Positions 1-6,359 of a DNA stretch of 12,276 bases are shown here, one piece after another. The notes beneath the pieces are model-generated. The model was not told where the DNA came from and ran no database searches. It was given only the letters and a program-made list of their open reading frames with translations. Positions within the stretch are counted from its first letter, which is position 1; every line of letters begins with the position of its first letter. The translations under genes and the position numbers were made by a program. This DNA is from SIG673 sp964570105 (GTDB taxonomy: Bacteria > Bacillota > Clostridia > Oscillospirales > CAG-272), in assembly GCA_964570105.1 (NCBI GenBank), contig CAZMWM010000059.1, forward strand, positions 1 to 12,276, given 5' to 3'.

Positions 1-54
1 AAGATAGATACCTCGCCATTCGAGCTTCGCGGCATCGATGTGCTTGTCAGATGA
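1..54 (+). CDS. possible 3' end of an unidentified gene cut by the window edge
   Basis: Reading frame 1 from the first base gives 17 residues ending in FELRGIDVLVR and a TGA stop at 52-54. The composition is protein-like and resembles the hydrophobic strand ending of many carbohydrate-active or beta-rich proteins, but 17 residues cannot identify a family. The other two plus-strand frames give less natural peptides. What follows is non-coding repeat DNA, which fits a gene end here. The call rests only on this short frame and should be checked against upstream sequence. Confidence 0.35.
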   Translation, partial: KIDTSPFELRGIDVLVR

Positions 55-145
55 CTTGGTGCGAACACAGACACGAGCGTGAACGCTACGGGTGTGACCG
101 TACGAAACGCGTGCGGATGTTTTGTACCTGTCCGATGTTCGGTAG

Positions 146-164
146 GGGCGGATATCATCCGCCC
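146..164. repeat. GGGCGGAT/ATCCGCCC hairpin repeat
   Basis: An 8-bp perfect inverted repeat (GGGCGGAT at 146-153, ATCCGCCC at 157-164) with a 3-nt loop. The surrounding TAGGGGCGGATATCATCC-type sequence is a motif I associate with dispersed intergenic repeats in Clostridia (general knowledge, not checked here). The flanking CTCCGCGCCAC (172-182) recurs in the repeats at the right end of the window (11977-11987 and 12103-12113). In the rest of 55-235 I see no convincing gene; reading frames there are shadows. Confidence 0.6.
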
Positions 165-235
165 GAAATACCTCCGCGCCACCCATCAAATAAACGCAAC
201 GTCTCGCATTGGCGGATACCATCGGTTCTACCTTC

Positions 236-353
236 TGATGGAACAACATTTTCCCACCGCGAAGCTATACAGAAGTTTTTGCTAAGCTTTTTTCAAAAAG
301 CGTCGCGTAACAATGGCGAAGCCTTGTTACGCCGAGTTGACCTTCGGTCAACT
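236..353 (-). repeat. composite hairpin repeat, left copy
   Basis: Read on the minus strand, this stretch is a series of stem-loops: AGTTGACC-GAA-GGTCAACT (353-335), a long GCGTAACAA...TTGTTACGC hairpin with an inner GGC-GAA-GCC stem (332-305), then GCTTTTT-GA-AAAAAGC (301-286), followed by CTTCTGTATAGCTTCGCGGTGG-like sequence and TTCCATCA. The same order of modules occurs on the plus strand at 11862-11972, so this is one dispersed element in two orientations. The first hairpin contains the helicase stop codon (348-350). It has no long T tract, so it is not a classical terminator, though the A/T-rich third hairpin could stop transcription. Confidence 0.75.
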
Positions 354-2687
354 CATTTTGCCACAGCTTTTCTCGAAAAGCTGATGCTTTTCTTCAAAAA
401 GCGGAGAGAGCTTGTCGGCGGCGTAAGCTTTTCTGAGCAGGTGTGCCGGAATAAATTCGTCGTACTTGTCGAACACGGGCGTCTCGCCGGAGTCTGCAAG
501 AGAATACAGGTCGATACCTTCCTTATCAATGTGCGAATCAAGCACGGAAAGGAAGGTGTTTTCGTTTCCCTTCTCCATACGGAAGGATATATAATAACAG
601 CCTTCGTGCTCGATGGCGCTTATGCCAAGCTCGGAGCGACAGCTTCCGATGAGCTTGCGAAGTGTTCTGAACGAGCGCGTGCCGAGCCAAGGAAACAGGC
701 ACCACGAATATCCGCCAAGATGGACGAGAGGAGACGAGAGCATTCCGGTCTTGCGAGCCGTTAAGCGAGCCTCGCGCAGTCTCTCTGCGGCTTGTGGCTT
801 GAGGTACGGATATACCGTATCCTCTTCGAGCACCTTGCGCATACGTTTCAGTATACGGGTGTGTATCTCTCCGCTGTCGCCCGGCCACGATATCTTCATT
901 TTTCCTTCCACGGCTCTCACGTATATCATCTTTGACGGGAGATCTATCTCCTCTACCTCCCAAACGCGTCCGGCAAGAGCAAATCTGTCTCCGACCGGGG
1001 GCGTTGAGGTAACCGTGCCTATCTCGTCCGAGCCGCAACGTACCGTAAAGTCCTCGCTGTCCTTGAAAACGGCGTAAAATTTGAAGCTTGAGGTCAGCCG
1101 CTCTCCCGCAAGCCCGACTATAAGTCCGCCGGTCTCCGTCTTTTCTATAAATTCGTTTTGGAGCATTCCGTTTAGCAGAGCTTTGTAATCCTCTCGGTTG
1201 ACGTTTTCGAACGGCGGCAACGTGAGTACCCTTTGAGCGAGGGCGGCGGCGGTAAGCTCTCCGGATGCCGCAAGTACGCTCAGCGTCTGCTGGAAAAGCA
1301 GACTGAACGGCAGCTTTTTGAGCCGCGGCGGCTCGATAAATCTTTCCTCGACATACAGCTGTATTATCGCTATCGCCTGAAGGAGCTGCCACGGTATGAG
1401 CTGTGGCAACGGGGTGTTCGGGAGCGGTCGTTCCTCTCTGAAAACGAGCATCATCTCGGGCGGCGCGCCGCGTCTGCCGGAGCGACCGAGACGCTGGAGC
1501 ATGGACGAGACCGAGCTTGGGGACTCGAGCTGAACCACGCGCTCAAGCTTTCCGATGTCTATCCCGAGCTCCAAGGTTACGGTCGAACACGTGGTATTTA
1601 CCGCGTCGTCGTCCTTAAGGTCAAGCTCCGCCGCCTCGCGCAGAGCGGCGGAAAGGTTTCCGTGATGGATGGAGAAAAAGTCGCGCTCTCCGCGCCGCTC
1701 GGCTATCTGGCGCAGGGTTGCGGTAACGTATTCCGCTTCCTCGCGCGAATTTGTGAAAACAAGGCATTTCCTGCCCTTCACGCAGTCAAAGACATATTCA
1801 TATCCCGGATCTCCCCTTCTCCCGCCCTCGGTCTCAGAGATCGTCTCCGAGACGGTCTCCAAGGTCGTCGCGTTTGTTCCGTCCGTGTTCGTTTCGGGTG
1901 CCGTTTTCGCGGTAATTCCCGAAGATCCGCCCTTCTCGGCGAGCGGAGCGTCCGAGCTTACGTCGCCCTTGAGCGATCCGTGGTTTTCTATATAAAAATG
2001 CTCCGCTCCGAGCCGCCAGTGAAGTTTTCCCTCGGGTATCTCGGGAGAGGACGTGTGCCTGCCCGAGCCTGCGGAGAGCCAATCAGCTGCAAGCCCTCGG
2101 TCTCCGACGGTGGCTGACAGCCCGATGCGACGGGGAGAACGACCTATCAGCCGTTGGATGCGGCAGATCTGGCAGATGACCTGATTTCCGCGGTCGTTTC
2201 CGGTCAGTATGTGAAGCTCGTCTATGATGATGTATCTGAGGTCGGAAAAAATTCTCGGGATGTCGCCCGAGCGGTTTACGAGCAGGCTCTCGAGTGATTC
2301 CGGGGTGATCTGGAGTATGCCCCTCGGCTCTTTCAGCGCCTTGGTCTTGTGCGACGCGGAAACGTCTCCGTGCCAGTGAAATGCAGGGATGTTGCTTTCT
2401 TGCAGAAGCTCTGCCATTCTTGAAAATTGGTCGTTTATCAGGCTCTTGAGCGGCGCTATGTAGAGCACCGCGAAGCTCTGCGGCGGTGCCTCCGTAAGCT
2501 CCGTGAGTATCGGAAAAAACACTGCCTCGGTCTTACCCGAGGCGGTGGAGGAGGTCAGAAGCAGGTCGTCGTCCGTGTTGAATATGACGTCCGCCGCCTT
2601 AAGCTGGACCTCGCGTAGCTCATTCCAGCCGTTTCTGTATATATATTCTTGGATAAACGGCGAAAACCGTGAAAAAAGATCTCCCAT
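348..2687 (-). CDS. DEAD/DEAH-box (Lhr-like) SF2 helicase
   Basis: An ATP-dependent superfamily 2 nucleic acid helicase of 779 residues, cytoplasmic. Visible motifs in order: I TASGKT (48-53), Ia APLKSL (79-84 region), Ib TPES (129-132 region), II DELH (156-159), III SAT (191-193), IV CLVFTNSR (308-315), V TLELGIDIG (371-379) and VI QRLGRSGRRG (398-407). Both RecA domains are therefore intact, followed by a ~370-residue C-terminal part as in Lhr-type helicases, which act in DNA repair; substrate and partners are not evident. The ATG at 2687 is preceded by an in-frame TAG four codons upstream; AAAGGA lies about 15 nt away, a long spacing. Two oddities: a low-complexity insert at about 238-293 between the RecA domains, and a C-terminal tail (about 762-779) built from repeat modules. 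It lies 70 nt downstream of the membrane protein gene and may share its transcript. Confidence 0.9.
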   Translation of the reverse strand: MGDLFSRFSPFIQEYIYRNGWNELREVQLKAADVIFNTDDDLLLTSSTASGKTEAVFFPILTELTEAPPQSFAVLYIAPLKSLINDQFSRMAELLQESNIPAFHWHGDVSASHKTKALKEPRGILQITPESLESLLVNRSGDIPRIFSDLRYIIIDELHILTGNDRGNQVICQICRIQRLIGRSPRRIGLSATVGDRGLAADWLSAGSGRHTSSPEIPEGKLHWRLGAEHFYIENHGSLKGDVSSDAPLAEKGGSSGITAKTAPETNTDGTNATTLETVSETISETEGGRRGDPGYEYVFDCVKGRKCLVFTNSREEAEYVTATLRQIAERRGERDFFSIHHGNLSAALREAAELDLKDDDAVNTTCSTVTLELGIDIGKLERVVQLESPSSVSSMLQRLGRSGRRGAPPEMMLVFREERPLPNTPLPQLIPWQLLQAIAIIQLYVEERFIEPPRLKKLPFSLLFQQTLSVLAASGELTAAALAQRVLTLPPFENVNREDYKALLNGMLQNEFIEKTETGGLIVGLAGERLTSSFKFYAVFKDSEDFTVRCGSDEIGTVTSTPPVGDRFALAGRVWEVEEIDLPSKMIYVRAVEGKMKISWPGDSGEIHTRILKRMRKVLEEDTVYPYLKPQAAERLREARLTARKTGMLSSPLVHLGGYSWCLFPWLGTRSFRTLRKLIGSCRSELGISAIEHEGCYYISFRMEKGNENTFLSVLDSHIDKEGIDLYSLADSGETPVFDKYDEFIPAHLLRKAYAADKLSPLFEEKHQLFEKSCGKMS
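1827..1862 (-). repeat. three tandem 12-bp units inside the helicase gene
   Basis: On the minus strand three consecutive 12-nt units of pattern TYNGAGACNRWN encode LETV-SETI-SETE within the acidic, Ser/Thr-rich insert of the helicase. Units are at 1862-1851, 1850-1839 and 1838-1827. The array keeps frame and probably arose by slippage or short duplication. Confidence 0.7.
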
Positions 2688-2757
2688 ACGCTTGCGCTAC
2701 CGTCCTTTCTGTCTCGGATCATCCGTTTTTCGGAGAATTACCGCGTTTTCGGGGGTA

Positions 2758-3348
2758 TCAGTCGCTCGACGGTGTATCCGCGTCCGCAGAGTGGGATAAG
2801 CTCGAGGATACGGTGTTGCGGTTGTACGAGCGCATCATCTTCAGGCTCTTGGGTATCATCTCCATAAAGAGCAGGCAACGCTTTCCGTCCTCGTCCGTCC
2901 ATATGCCGTAATACACGTTGGGCGCATTTATCGAGGAGACCGCTCTGTATATCCTGTCGTACGCCTCGCGGTCTGCCTTCTCCGCATAAAGCCCGGTGTA
3001 GGGTGCGACCGTCTCAAGCTCCGAAAGCTTGACCTTGAACCACGTCTTGCGGAAGCGGTCGCCGTATATCTTGGCAAACTCCGCTTCGCCCGAAACGATG
3101 GAATATTCGTACGAGACCTCTCCGTACGCGCAGGTGATAGGTCCTATCTTTAGCCCGAGAAATGCGAAAAGCGGTATCAAAAATATCGAAAACCAAAGAA
3201 AATCGAGCTGAAATGTGTTTATAAGCGCCATACAAACTATTATTATCAAGGTCGGCACCAGAAACCACGCACCCACTATCAGATGCTTGGCAAACCTGTA
3301 CGCTCCTTCTTTTTTACGCTCCACGACGTGCTCGCAGATAAAGTCCAT
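2758..3348 (-). CDS. two-helix membrane protein of unknown function (possibly DUF6106-like)
   Basis: A 196-residue protein with two hydrophobic segments (about 22-44 and 50-68) near the N-terminus, then a ~115-residue soluble domain and a Ser/Asp-rich tail (180-196). The soluble part has regular beta-type alternation and ends with a conserved-looking stretch NVYYGIWTDEDGKRCLLFME. The layout reminds me of clostridial DUF6106 proteins, but I could not compare it. The open frame runs further upstream to 3594, yet the ATG at 3348 is chosen because AAAGGAGAT lies just upstream and a consensus promoter (3380-3408) starts RNA near 3373; upstream codons would lie outside the transcript and over rnhA. 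No enzyme motif is seen. It is divergent from rnhA and upstream of the helicase. Confidence 0.75.
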   Translation of the reverse strand: MDFICEHVVERKKEGAYRFAKHLIVGAWFLVPTLIIIVCMALINTFQLDFLWFSIFLIPLFAFLGLKIGPITCAYGEVSYEYSIVSGEAEFAKIYGDRFRKTWFKVKLSELETVAPYTGLYAEKADREAYDRIYRAVSSINAPNVYYGIWTDEDGKRCLLFMEMIPKSLKMMRSYNRNTVSSSLSHSADADTPSSD

Positions 3349-3379
3349 TTTCCTATCTCCTTTTCGCTGTTCTGATAAT

Positions 3380-3408
3380 ATTATAAGACTTGCAGGTAAA
3401 CTTGTCAA
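3380..3408 (-). promoter_or_regulatory. sigma-A-type promoter of the membrane protein gene
   Basis: On the minus strand TTGACA (3408-3403), a 17-nt spacer and TATAAT (3385-3380) form a perfect consensus. The predicted start near 3373 leaves a leader of about 25 nt with AAAGGAGAT before the ATG at 3348. The 13-nt palindrome AACTTG-T-CAAGTT (3399-3411) covers the -35 box and could bind a regulator. Confidence 0.85.
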
Positions 3409-3415
3409 GTTGATA

Positions 3416-3444
3416 TTGCATTTTTTGTATGAACGATGTATAAT
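3416..3444 (+). promoter_or_regulatory. sigma-A-type promoter of rnhA
   Basis: TTGCAT (3416-3421), a 17-nt spacer and TATAAT (3439-3444). The predicted RNA start is near 3451. This rules out the upstream ATG at 3436 as the rnhA start and supports the ATG at 3496. Its -35 box is only 7 nt from the -35 box of the opposing promoter. Confidence 0.8.
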
Positions 3445-3495
3445 ATAAGAGTCGGATGCACAAGTGACGCCGATGTGAAAGGAAATTTTAAGATA

Positions 3496-3951
3496 ATGGC
3501 AGTTAAAAAGGAAGTGGCAGTCTATACGGACGGCGCGTGCAGCGGAAACCCGGGACCGGGTGGGTACGGCGCGATACTCGTGTGGAACGGTCACGAAAAG
3601 GAGCTGAGCGATGGCTTTGCCGAGACCACCAATAACAAAATGGAGCTTACGGCGGTCATCGTAGCCCTTGAAACGCTAAAGGAGGCTTGCAACGTTACCG
3701 TGACCTCGGACTCGAAATACGTAGTAGATGCGATAGAAAAGGGTTGGCTCGAAGCGTGGAAACGGCGGGGCTGGAAAAAGGCTGACGGCAAGCCTGCCTT
3801 GAACGCGGAGCTTTGGAAGAGGTTGGATGTACAGCTCGAGCGTCATACTGTGCGTTTCGTCTGGGTGAAGGGGCACGCAGGTCACCCGTATAACGAGCGT
3901 TGCGACCGTCTTGCCGTTGCGGCTATAGAAAAGCGCGTCTCGGAGCTTTGA
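3496..3951 (+). CDS. rnhA: ribonuclease HI
   Basis: Cuts the RNA strand of RNA-DNA hybrids (R-loops, primer remnants) in the cytoplasm. The 151 residues match the usual length of bacterial RNase HI (E. coli 155). All catalytic residues are visible: D12 in YTDGACSGNPG, E50 in NNKMEL, D72 in TSDSKYV, and D137 in NERCDRLA, with the helper H127 in KGHAGH. The tryptophan- and lysine-rich stretch at about 83-100 is the basic protrusion that grips the hybrid, so this is the classical form without an extra N-terminal hybrid-binding domain. The ATG at 3496 follows AAAGGA with about 12 nt spacing and lies inside the transcript of the promoter at 3416-3444. It ends in a terminator shared with the convergent isomerase gene. 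Confidence 0.95.
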   Translation: MAVKKEVAVYTDGACSGNPGPGGYGAILVWNGHEKELSDGFAETTNNKMELTAVIVALETLKEACNVTVTSDSKYVVDAIEKGWLEAWKRRGWKKADGKPALNAELWKRLDVQLERHTVRFVWVKGHAGHPYNERCDRLAVAAIEKRVSEL

Positions 3952-3959
3952 AAAAGCTT

Positions 3960-3994
3960 GACGCGGCAGTTTATCGGGAAACTGCCGCGTCTTT
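3960..3994. terminator. bidirectional terminator between rnhA and the isomerase gene
   Basis: A 13-bp perfect stem (GACGCGGCAGTTT at 3960-3972, AAACTGCCGCGTC at 3979-3991) with a 6-nt loop. In the plus direction it is followed by TTT and later ATATTTTT; in the minus direction by AAGCTTTTT. Its place between two convergent stop codons fits shared use. Confidence 0.85.
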
Positions 3995-4030
3995 GGGGAT
4001 ATTTTTCGATATGAACGGAAGAGTCGCCGC

Positions 4031-4858
4031 TTAAAATCCGAGACTCTTAAGATAGTTGCGGCTCATCTCGACAGCCTCGAGCGAGGTCTGCTCTCCGGGA
4101 TCGTCCTGTTCCACCACGAGGTACTCCGCTCCGCTCTCGATAGCCGCGGTGATGATGGTGGGGATATCCTGCTTACCGTATCCGACCGGGCGGAAGGCGA
4201 AGGTCGAGACGCTCTTGGCGGTCTCCTTAAGACCGATAAGATTGTACATATTTTGGCTCTTGGAGCCGGTGAAATCCTTGAGATGGACGACGGGACAGCG
4301 ACCTGCGTACTTTCTGATGTAAGCGGCAGGATCCTCGCCGCCTATATTTACCCAACAGCAGTCAAGCTCGGTCTGAAGCAAGGAAGCGTCGACGGTATCG
4401 TACATATAATCGAGACCGTATCTTCCGTCCGGCATCTTGACGAACTCGAAATCGTGGTTGTGATAAAGGAGAGTTATGCCGTTCTCGGAGCATTTCTTGC
4501 CTATCGCGCGGATGTTCTCAAGAACGTTCTCGAAATTCTTCGCGAGCGGACGGTCGTCGTCGCCGAGATAAGGAACGGCGATGAACTTGCATCCGAGGAT
4601 GCTGTAATCTCTGATGACCTTGTCGATGTCCGCGACCATCTCCGCGTACGGAACGTGGGCGCAGATCGCCTTGATGCCGCAACGGTCGAGCACTGCTCTG
4701 TACTCCTCCGCCGTCTTACCGTACAAGCCTGCCGGCTCCACGTAGTCGTAGCCGATCTCCTTGAGCTTCTTCATGGTCCCTTCAAGGTCTACGGAAGCCT
4801 GATCTCTTACCGAATACACCTGAAGTCCCACGGGAAGCGTTTTTGCAAATTTTAACAT
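4031..4858 (-). CDS. sugar phosphate isomerase/epimerase-like TIM-barrel protein
   Basis: A 275-residue protein of the xylose isomerase-like TIM barrel family (AP endonuclease 2 fold), cytoplasmic, with no signal peptide. Recognised by GLQVYSVRDQ at the first strand, VEPAG (E41), the HNHDFEF strand (H133, H135, E138), ELDCCW (D166), VVHLKDF (H192) and VVEQDD (E250). E138, D166, H192 and E250 are the likely divalent metal ligands seen in this family. Members act on keto-sugars, inositols or their phosphates; the substrate here cannot be read from the sequence. The ATG at 4858 has AGGAGG with 7 nt spacing. It has its own promoter (4938-4966), is divergent from cinA, and converges on rnhA with a shared terminator. 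Confidence 0.85.
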   Translation of the reverse strand: MLKFAKTLPVGLQVYSVRDQASVDLEGTMKKLKEIGYDYVEPAGLYGKTAEEYRAVLDRCGIKAICAHVPYAEMVADIDKVIRDYSILGCKFIAVPYLGDDDRPLAKNFENVLENIRAIGKKCSENGITLLYHNHDFEFVKMPDGRYGLDYMYDTVDASLLQTELDCCWVNIGGEDPAAYIRKYAGRCPVVHLKDFTGSKSQNMYNLIGLKETAKSVSTFAFRPVGYGKQDIPTIITAAIESGAEYLVVEQDDPGEQTSLEAVEMSRNYLKSLGF

Positions 4859-4886
4859 AAGCGAGCCTCCTGATCTGAAAAAATAC

Positions 4887-4915
4887 TTGAATTTTCGGTC
4901 GCGCGGTGATATAAT
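4887..4915 (+). promoter_or_regulatory. promoter of the cinA operon
   Basis: TTGAAT (4887-4892), a 17-nt spacer and TATAAT (4910-4915). The RNA start would be near 4922, giving cinA a leader of about 144 nt. It points head-on into the isomerase promoter. The perfect 13-nt palindrome TGATAT-A-ATATCA (4907-4919) covers the -10 box and is a candidate operator. Confidence 0.7.
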
Positions 4916-4937
4916 ATCAACGGGTGCCGATGTATCA

Positions 4938-4966
4938 ATTATAGCATCACATTTTCACAAAGTCAA
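4938..4966 (-). promoter_or_regulatory. promoter of the isomerase gene
   Basis: On the minus strand TTGACT (4966-4961), a 17-nt spacer and TATAAT (4943-4938). The RNA start would be near 4931, giving a leader of about 73 nt. A run of seven A (minus strand, 4985-4979) lies upstream of the -35 box where an UP element could sit. Confidence 0.8.
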
Positions 4967-5015
4967 TACCCGGAGCGGTTTTTTTGCCGGATATTCCGCC
5001 GAAGATCATAAAAAT

Positions 5016-5041
5016 GCGACGTGCGCACGTTGACGCGTCGC
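5016..5041 (+). promoter_or_regulatory. palindromic element in the cinA leader
   Basis: A 12-bp perfect palindrome ACGTGCGCACGT (5019-5030) sits within a wider inverted pair GCGACG (5016-5021) and CGTCGC (5036-5041), just before the AAAGGGG ribosome site (5047-5053). It could be an RNA hairpin that affects translation or a binding site for a dimeric protein. The role is inference. Confidence 0.4.
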
Positions 5042-5065
5042 GGAAGAAAGGGGATATTAAAGCAT

Positions 5066-6334
5066 ATGAAGATAAAAAACGCAGAGATACTGTGCGTGGG
5101 GACGGAGCTTTTGATAGGCGACGTCGTAAACACCAATGCCGCGTTCATCTCACAAAGGCTCGCCACGCTCGGAATAGATCAATACTATCAGGCGGTGGTG
5201 GGTGACAATCCCGATAGGCTCCGCCACGCGATACTGTCGGCGCTTGGGCGTTGCGACCTTCTCATAATGAGCGGAGGACTTGGACCGACGTACGACGATC
5301 TGACGAAGGAGGTCGCGTCCGAATGTATGGGGCGTTCTCTTCATCTCGATCCCGTTGCACTTGAGAACATAAAGCGCCGATTTGCCTTTTCGGGACGTAG
5401 GATGACGCCGAACAATGAAAAGCAGGCGATGATACCGGATGGCTCGACCGTGTTTTACAATTCAGCAGGAACCGCTCCCGGATGCGCGATAGAGGATCCT
5501 GATGGCGGAAAGATACTTATAATGCTTCCGGGACCGCCGTTTGAACTGCACAAGATGTTCGATGACGCGGTAATTCCCTACCTTTCGCGGTTTACCGATC
5601 GAGTTTTGGTCAGCAAAGGCGTCGGCGTTTTCGGGATAGGCGAGTCGGAATGCGAGAGCCTGCTCCACGAGCTGATGACGGGGGCGGAAAATCCGACCGT
5701 CGCGCCGTATTGCGGAGACGGAGAGGTGCGTCTCAGAGTTACCGCGAGCGGTAAAGACGCGGCAATTTGCGGAGAAATGTGCGATAAGATGATCGAGAAG
5801 ATAATGCTTTCTCCCGTCGGCGCGTACGTCTACGGCGTGGATGTAACGCTCGCCGAAGCCGTGGTGAGAGAGTATTCGCAAGCCAAAATGACCGTGGCAT
5901 TTGCCGAGTCCTGCACCGGCGGATTGGTCAGCGGTGCGCTGACGGCGGTGCCGGGCGCTTCCGAGGTGATGGGATACGGTGCGGTCACGTATTCGAATGA
6001 AGCAAAAATGAAGATCCTCGGGGTATTGCCGCGTACTCTTGACATACACGGCGCGGTATCCGAGGAAACAGCCAAGGAGATGGCTCGCGGTGTGCGCTTG
6101 CTTTCCGACGCCACTGTCGGAGTTTCCCTGACCGGTTATGCCGGACCGGGAGGCGGAGACGGGGAGCATCCCGTGGGTACGGTGTTCGTCGGCGTCTCAT
6201 CACAGCTTGGCGAAAGAGCGGTGATGCTACACCTTAACGGCGACCGTGACCGCGTGCGTACGCTTGCCGTGACGAACGCGCTCTCCCAAACGCTATCGGA
6301 GCTTCGCTCAATTACCCGCGGCGCGGCAAAATAA
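5066..6334 (+). CDS. cinA: CinA: nicotinamide-nucleotide amidase with N-terminal molybdopterin-binding-like domain
   Basis: A two-domain cytoplasmic protein of 422 residues, the normal length for bacterial CinA (about 410-420). The N-terminal MoCF-like domain shows EILCVGTELLIGDVVNTN (7-24) and SGGLGPTYDDLTKE (69-82). The C-terminal amidase (PncC) domain shows FAESCTGG (279-286) with the expected nucleophilic serine, then GAVTYSNEAK and GYAGPGGG followed by HPVGTVFVGV. Known role: deamidation of nicotinamide mononucleotide to recycle NAD, with reported ADP-ribose pyrophosphatase activity in some members; despite the name, no competence role can be assumed. The ATG at 5066 is chosen over earlier codons because AAAGGGG lies 12 nt upstream and the family N-terminus starts there. 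It is first in an operon with a PfkB kinase 25 nt downstream. Confidence 0.93.
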   Translation: MKIKNAEILCVGTELLIGDVVNTNAAFISQRLATLGIDQYYQAVVGDNPDRLRHAILSALGRCDLLIMSGGLGPTYDDLTKEVASECMGRSLHLDPVALENIKRRFAFSGRRMTPNNEKQAMIPDGSTVFYNSAGTAPGCAIEDPDGGKILIMLPGPPFELHKMFDDAVIPYLSRFTDRVLVSKGVGVFGIGESECESLLHELMTGAENPTVAPYCGDGEVRLRVTASGKDAAICGEMCDKMIEKIMLSPVGAYVYGVDVTLAEAVVREYSQAKMTVAFAESCTGGLVSGALTAVPGASEVMGYGAVTYSNEAKMKILGVLPRTLDIHGAVSEETAKEMARGVRLLSDATVGVSLTGYAGPGGGDGEHPVGTVFVGVSSQLGERAVMLHLNGDRDRVRTLAVTNALSQTLSELRSITRGAAK

Positions 6335-6359
6335 CACGAACGGAAGGACACGGATCCAA

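Noticed and set aside
51..764. A 237-codon plus-strand frame over the helicase 3' end
   Set aside because: It crosses the hairpin repeats and lies antisense to the helicase C-terminal domain; its translation has no family features, and the minus frame carries all helicase motifs.
1233..2117. A 294-codon plus-strand frame inside the helicase
   Set aside because: Antisense shadow of a high-GC gene with an arginine-rich, motif-free translation and no ribosome site.
3349..3594. Upstream extension of the membrane protein to 3594
   Set aside because: It would overlap rnhA and lie before the consensus promoter's RNA start; the ATG at 3348 has a strong ribosome site.
4253..4855. A 200-codon plus-strand frame opposite the isomerase
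   Set aside because: Shadow frame; the minus strand has a complete TIM-barrel protein with a good ribosome site and promoter.
4921..4985. Possible attenuator or riboswitch before cinA (CGGGT/ACCCG pair followed by seven T)
   Set aside because: The pairing is only 5 bp around a 42-nt loop containing the opposing promoter, and I recognise no riboswitch core; the T run is better seen as an A tract upstream of the minus promoter.
5462..6169. A 235-codon minus-strand frame opposite cinA
   Set aside because: Histidine- and arginine-rich shadow translation with no motif; CinA motifs run through the plus frame.
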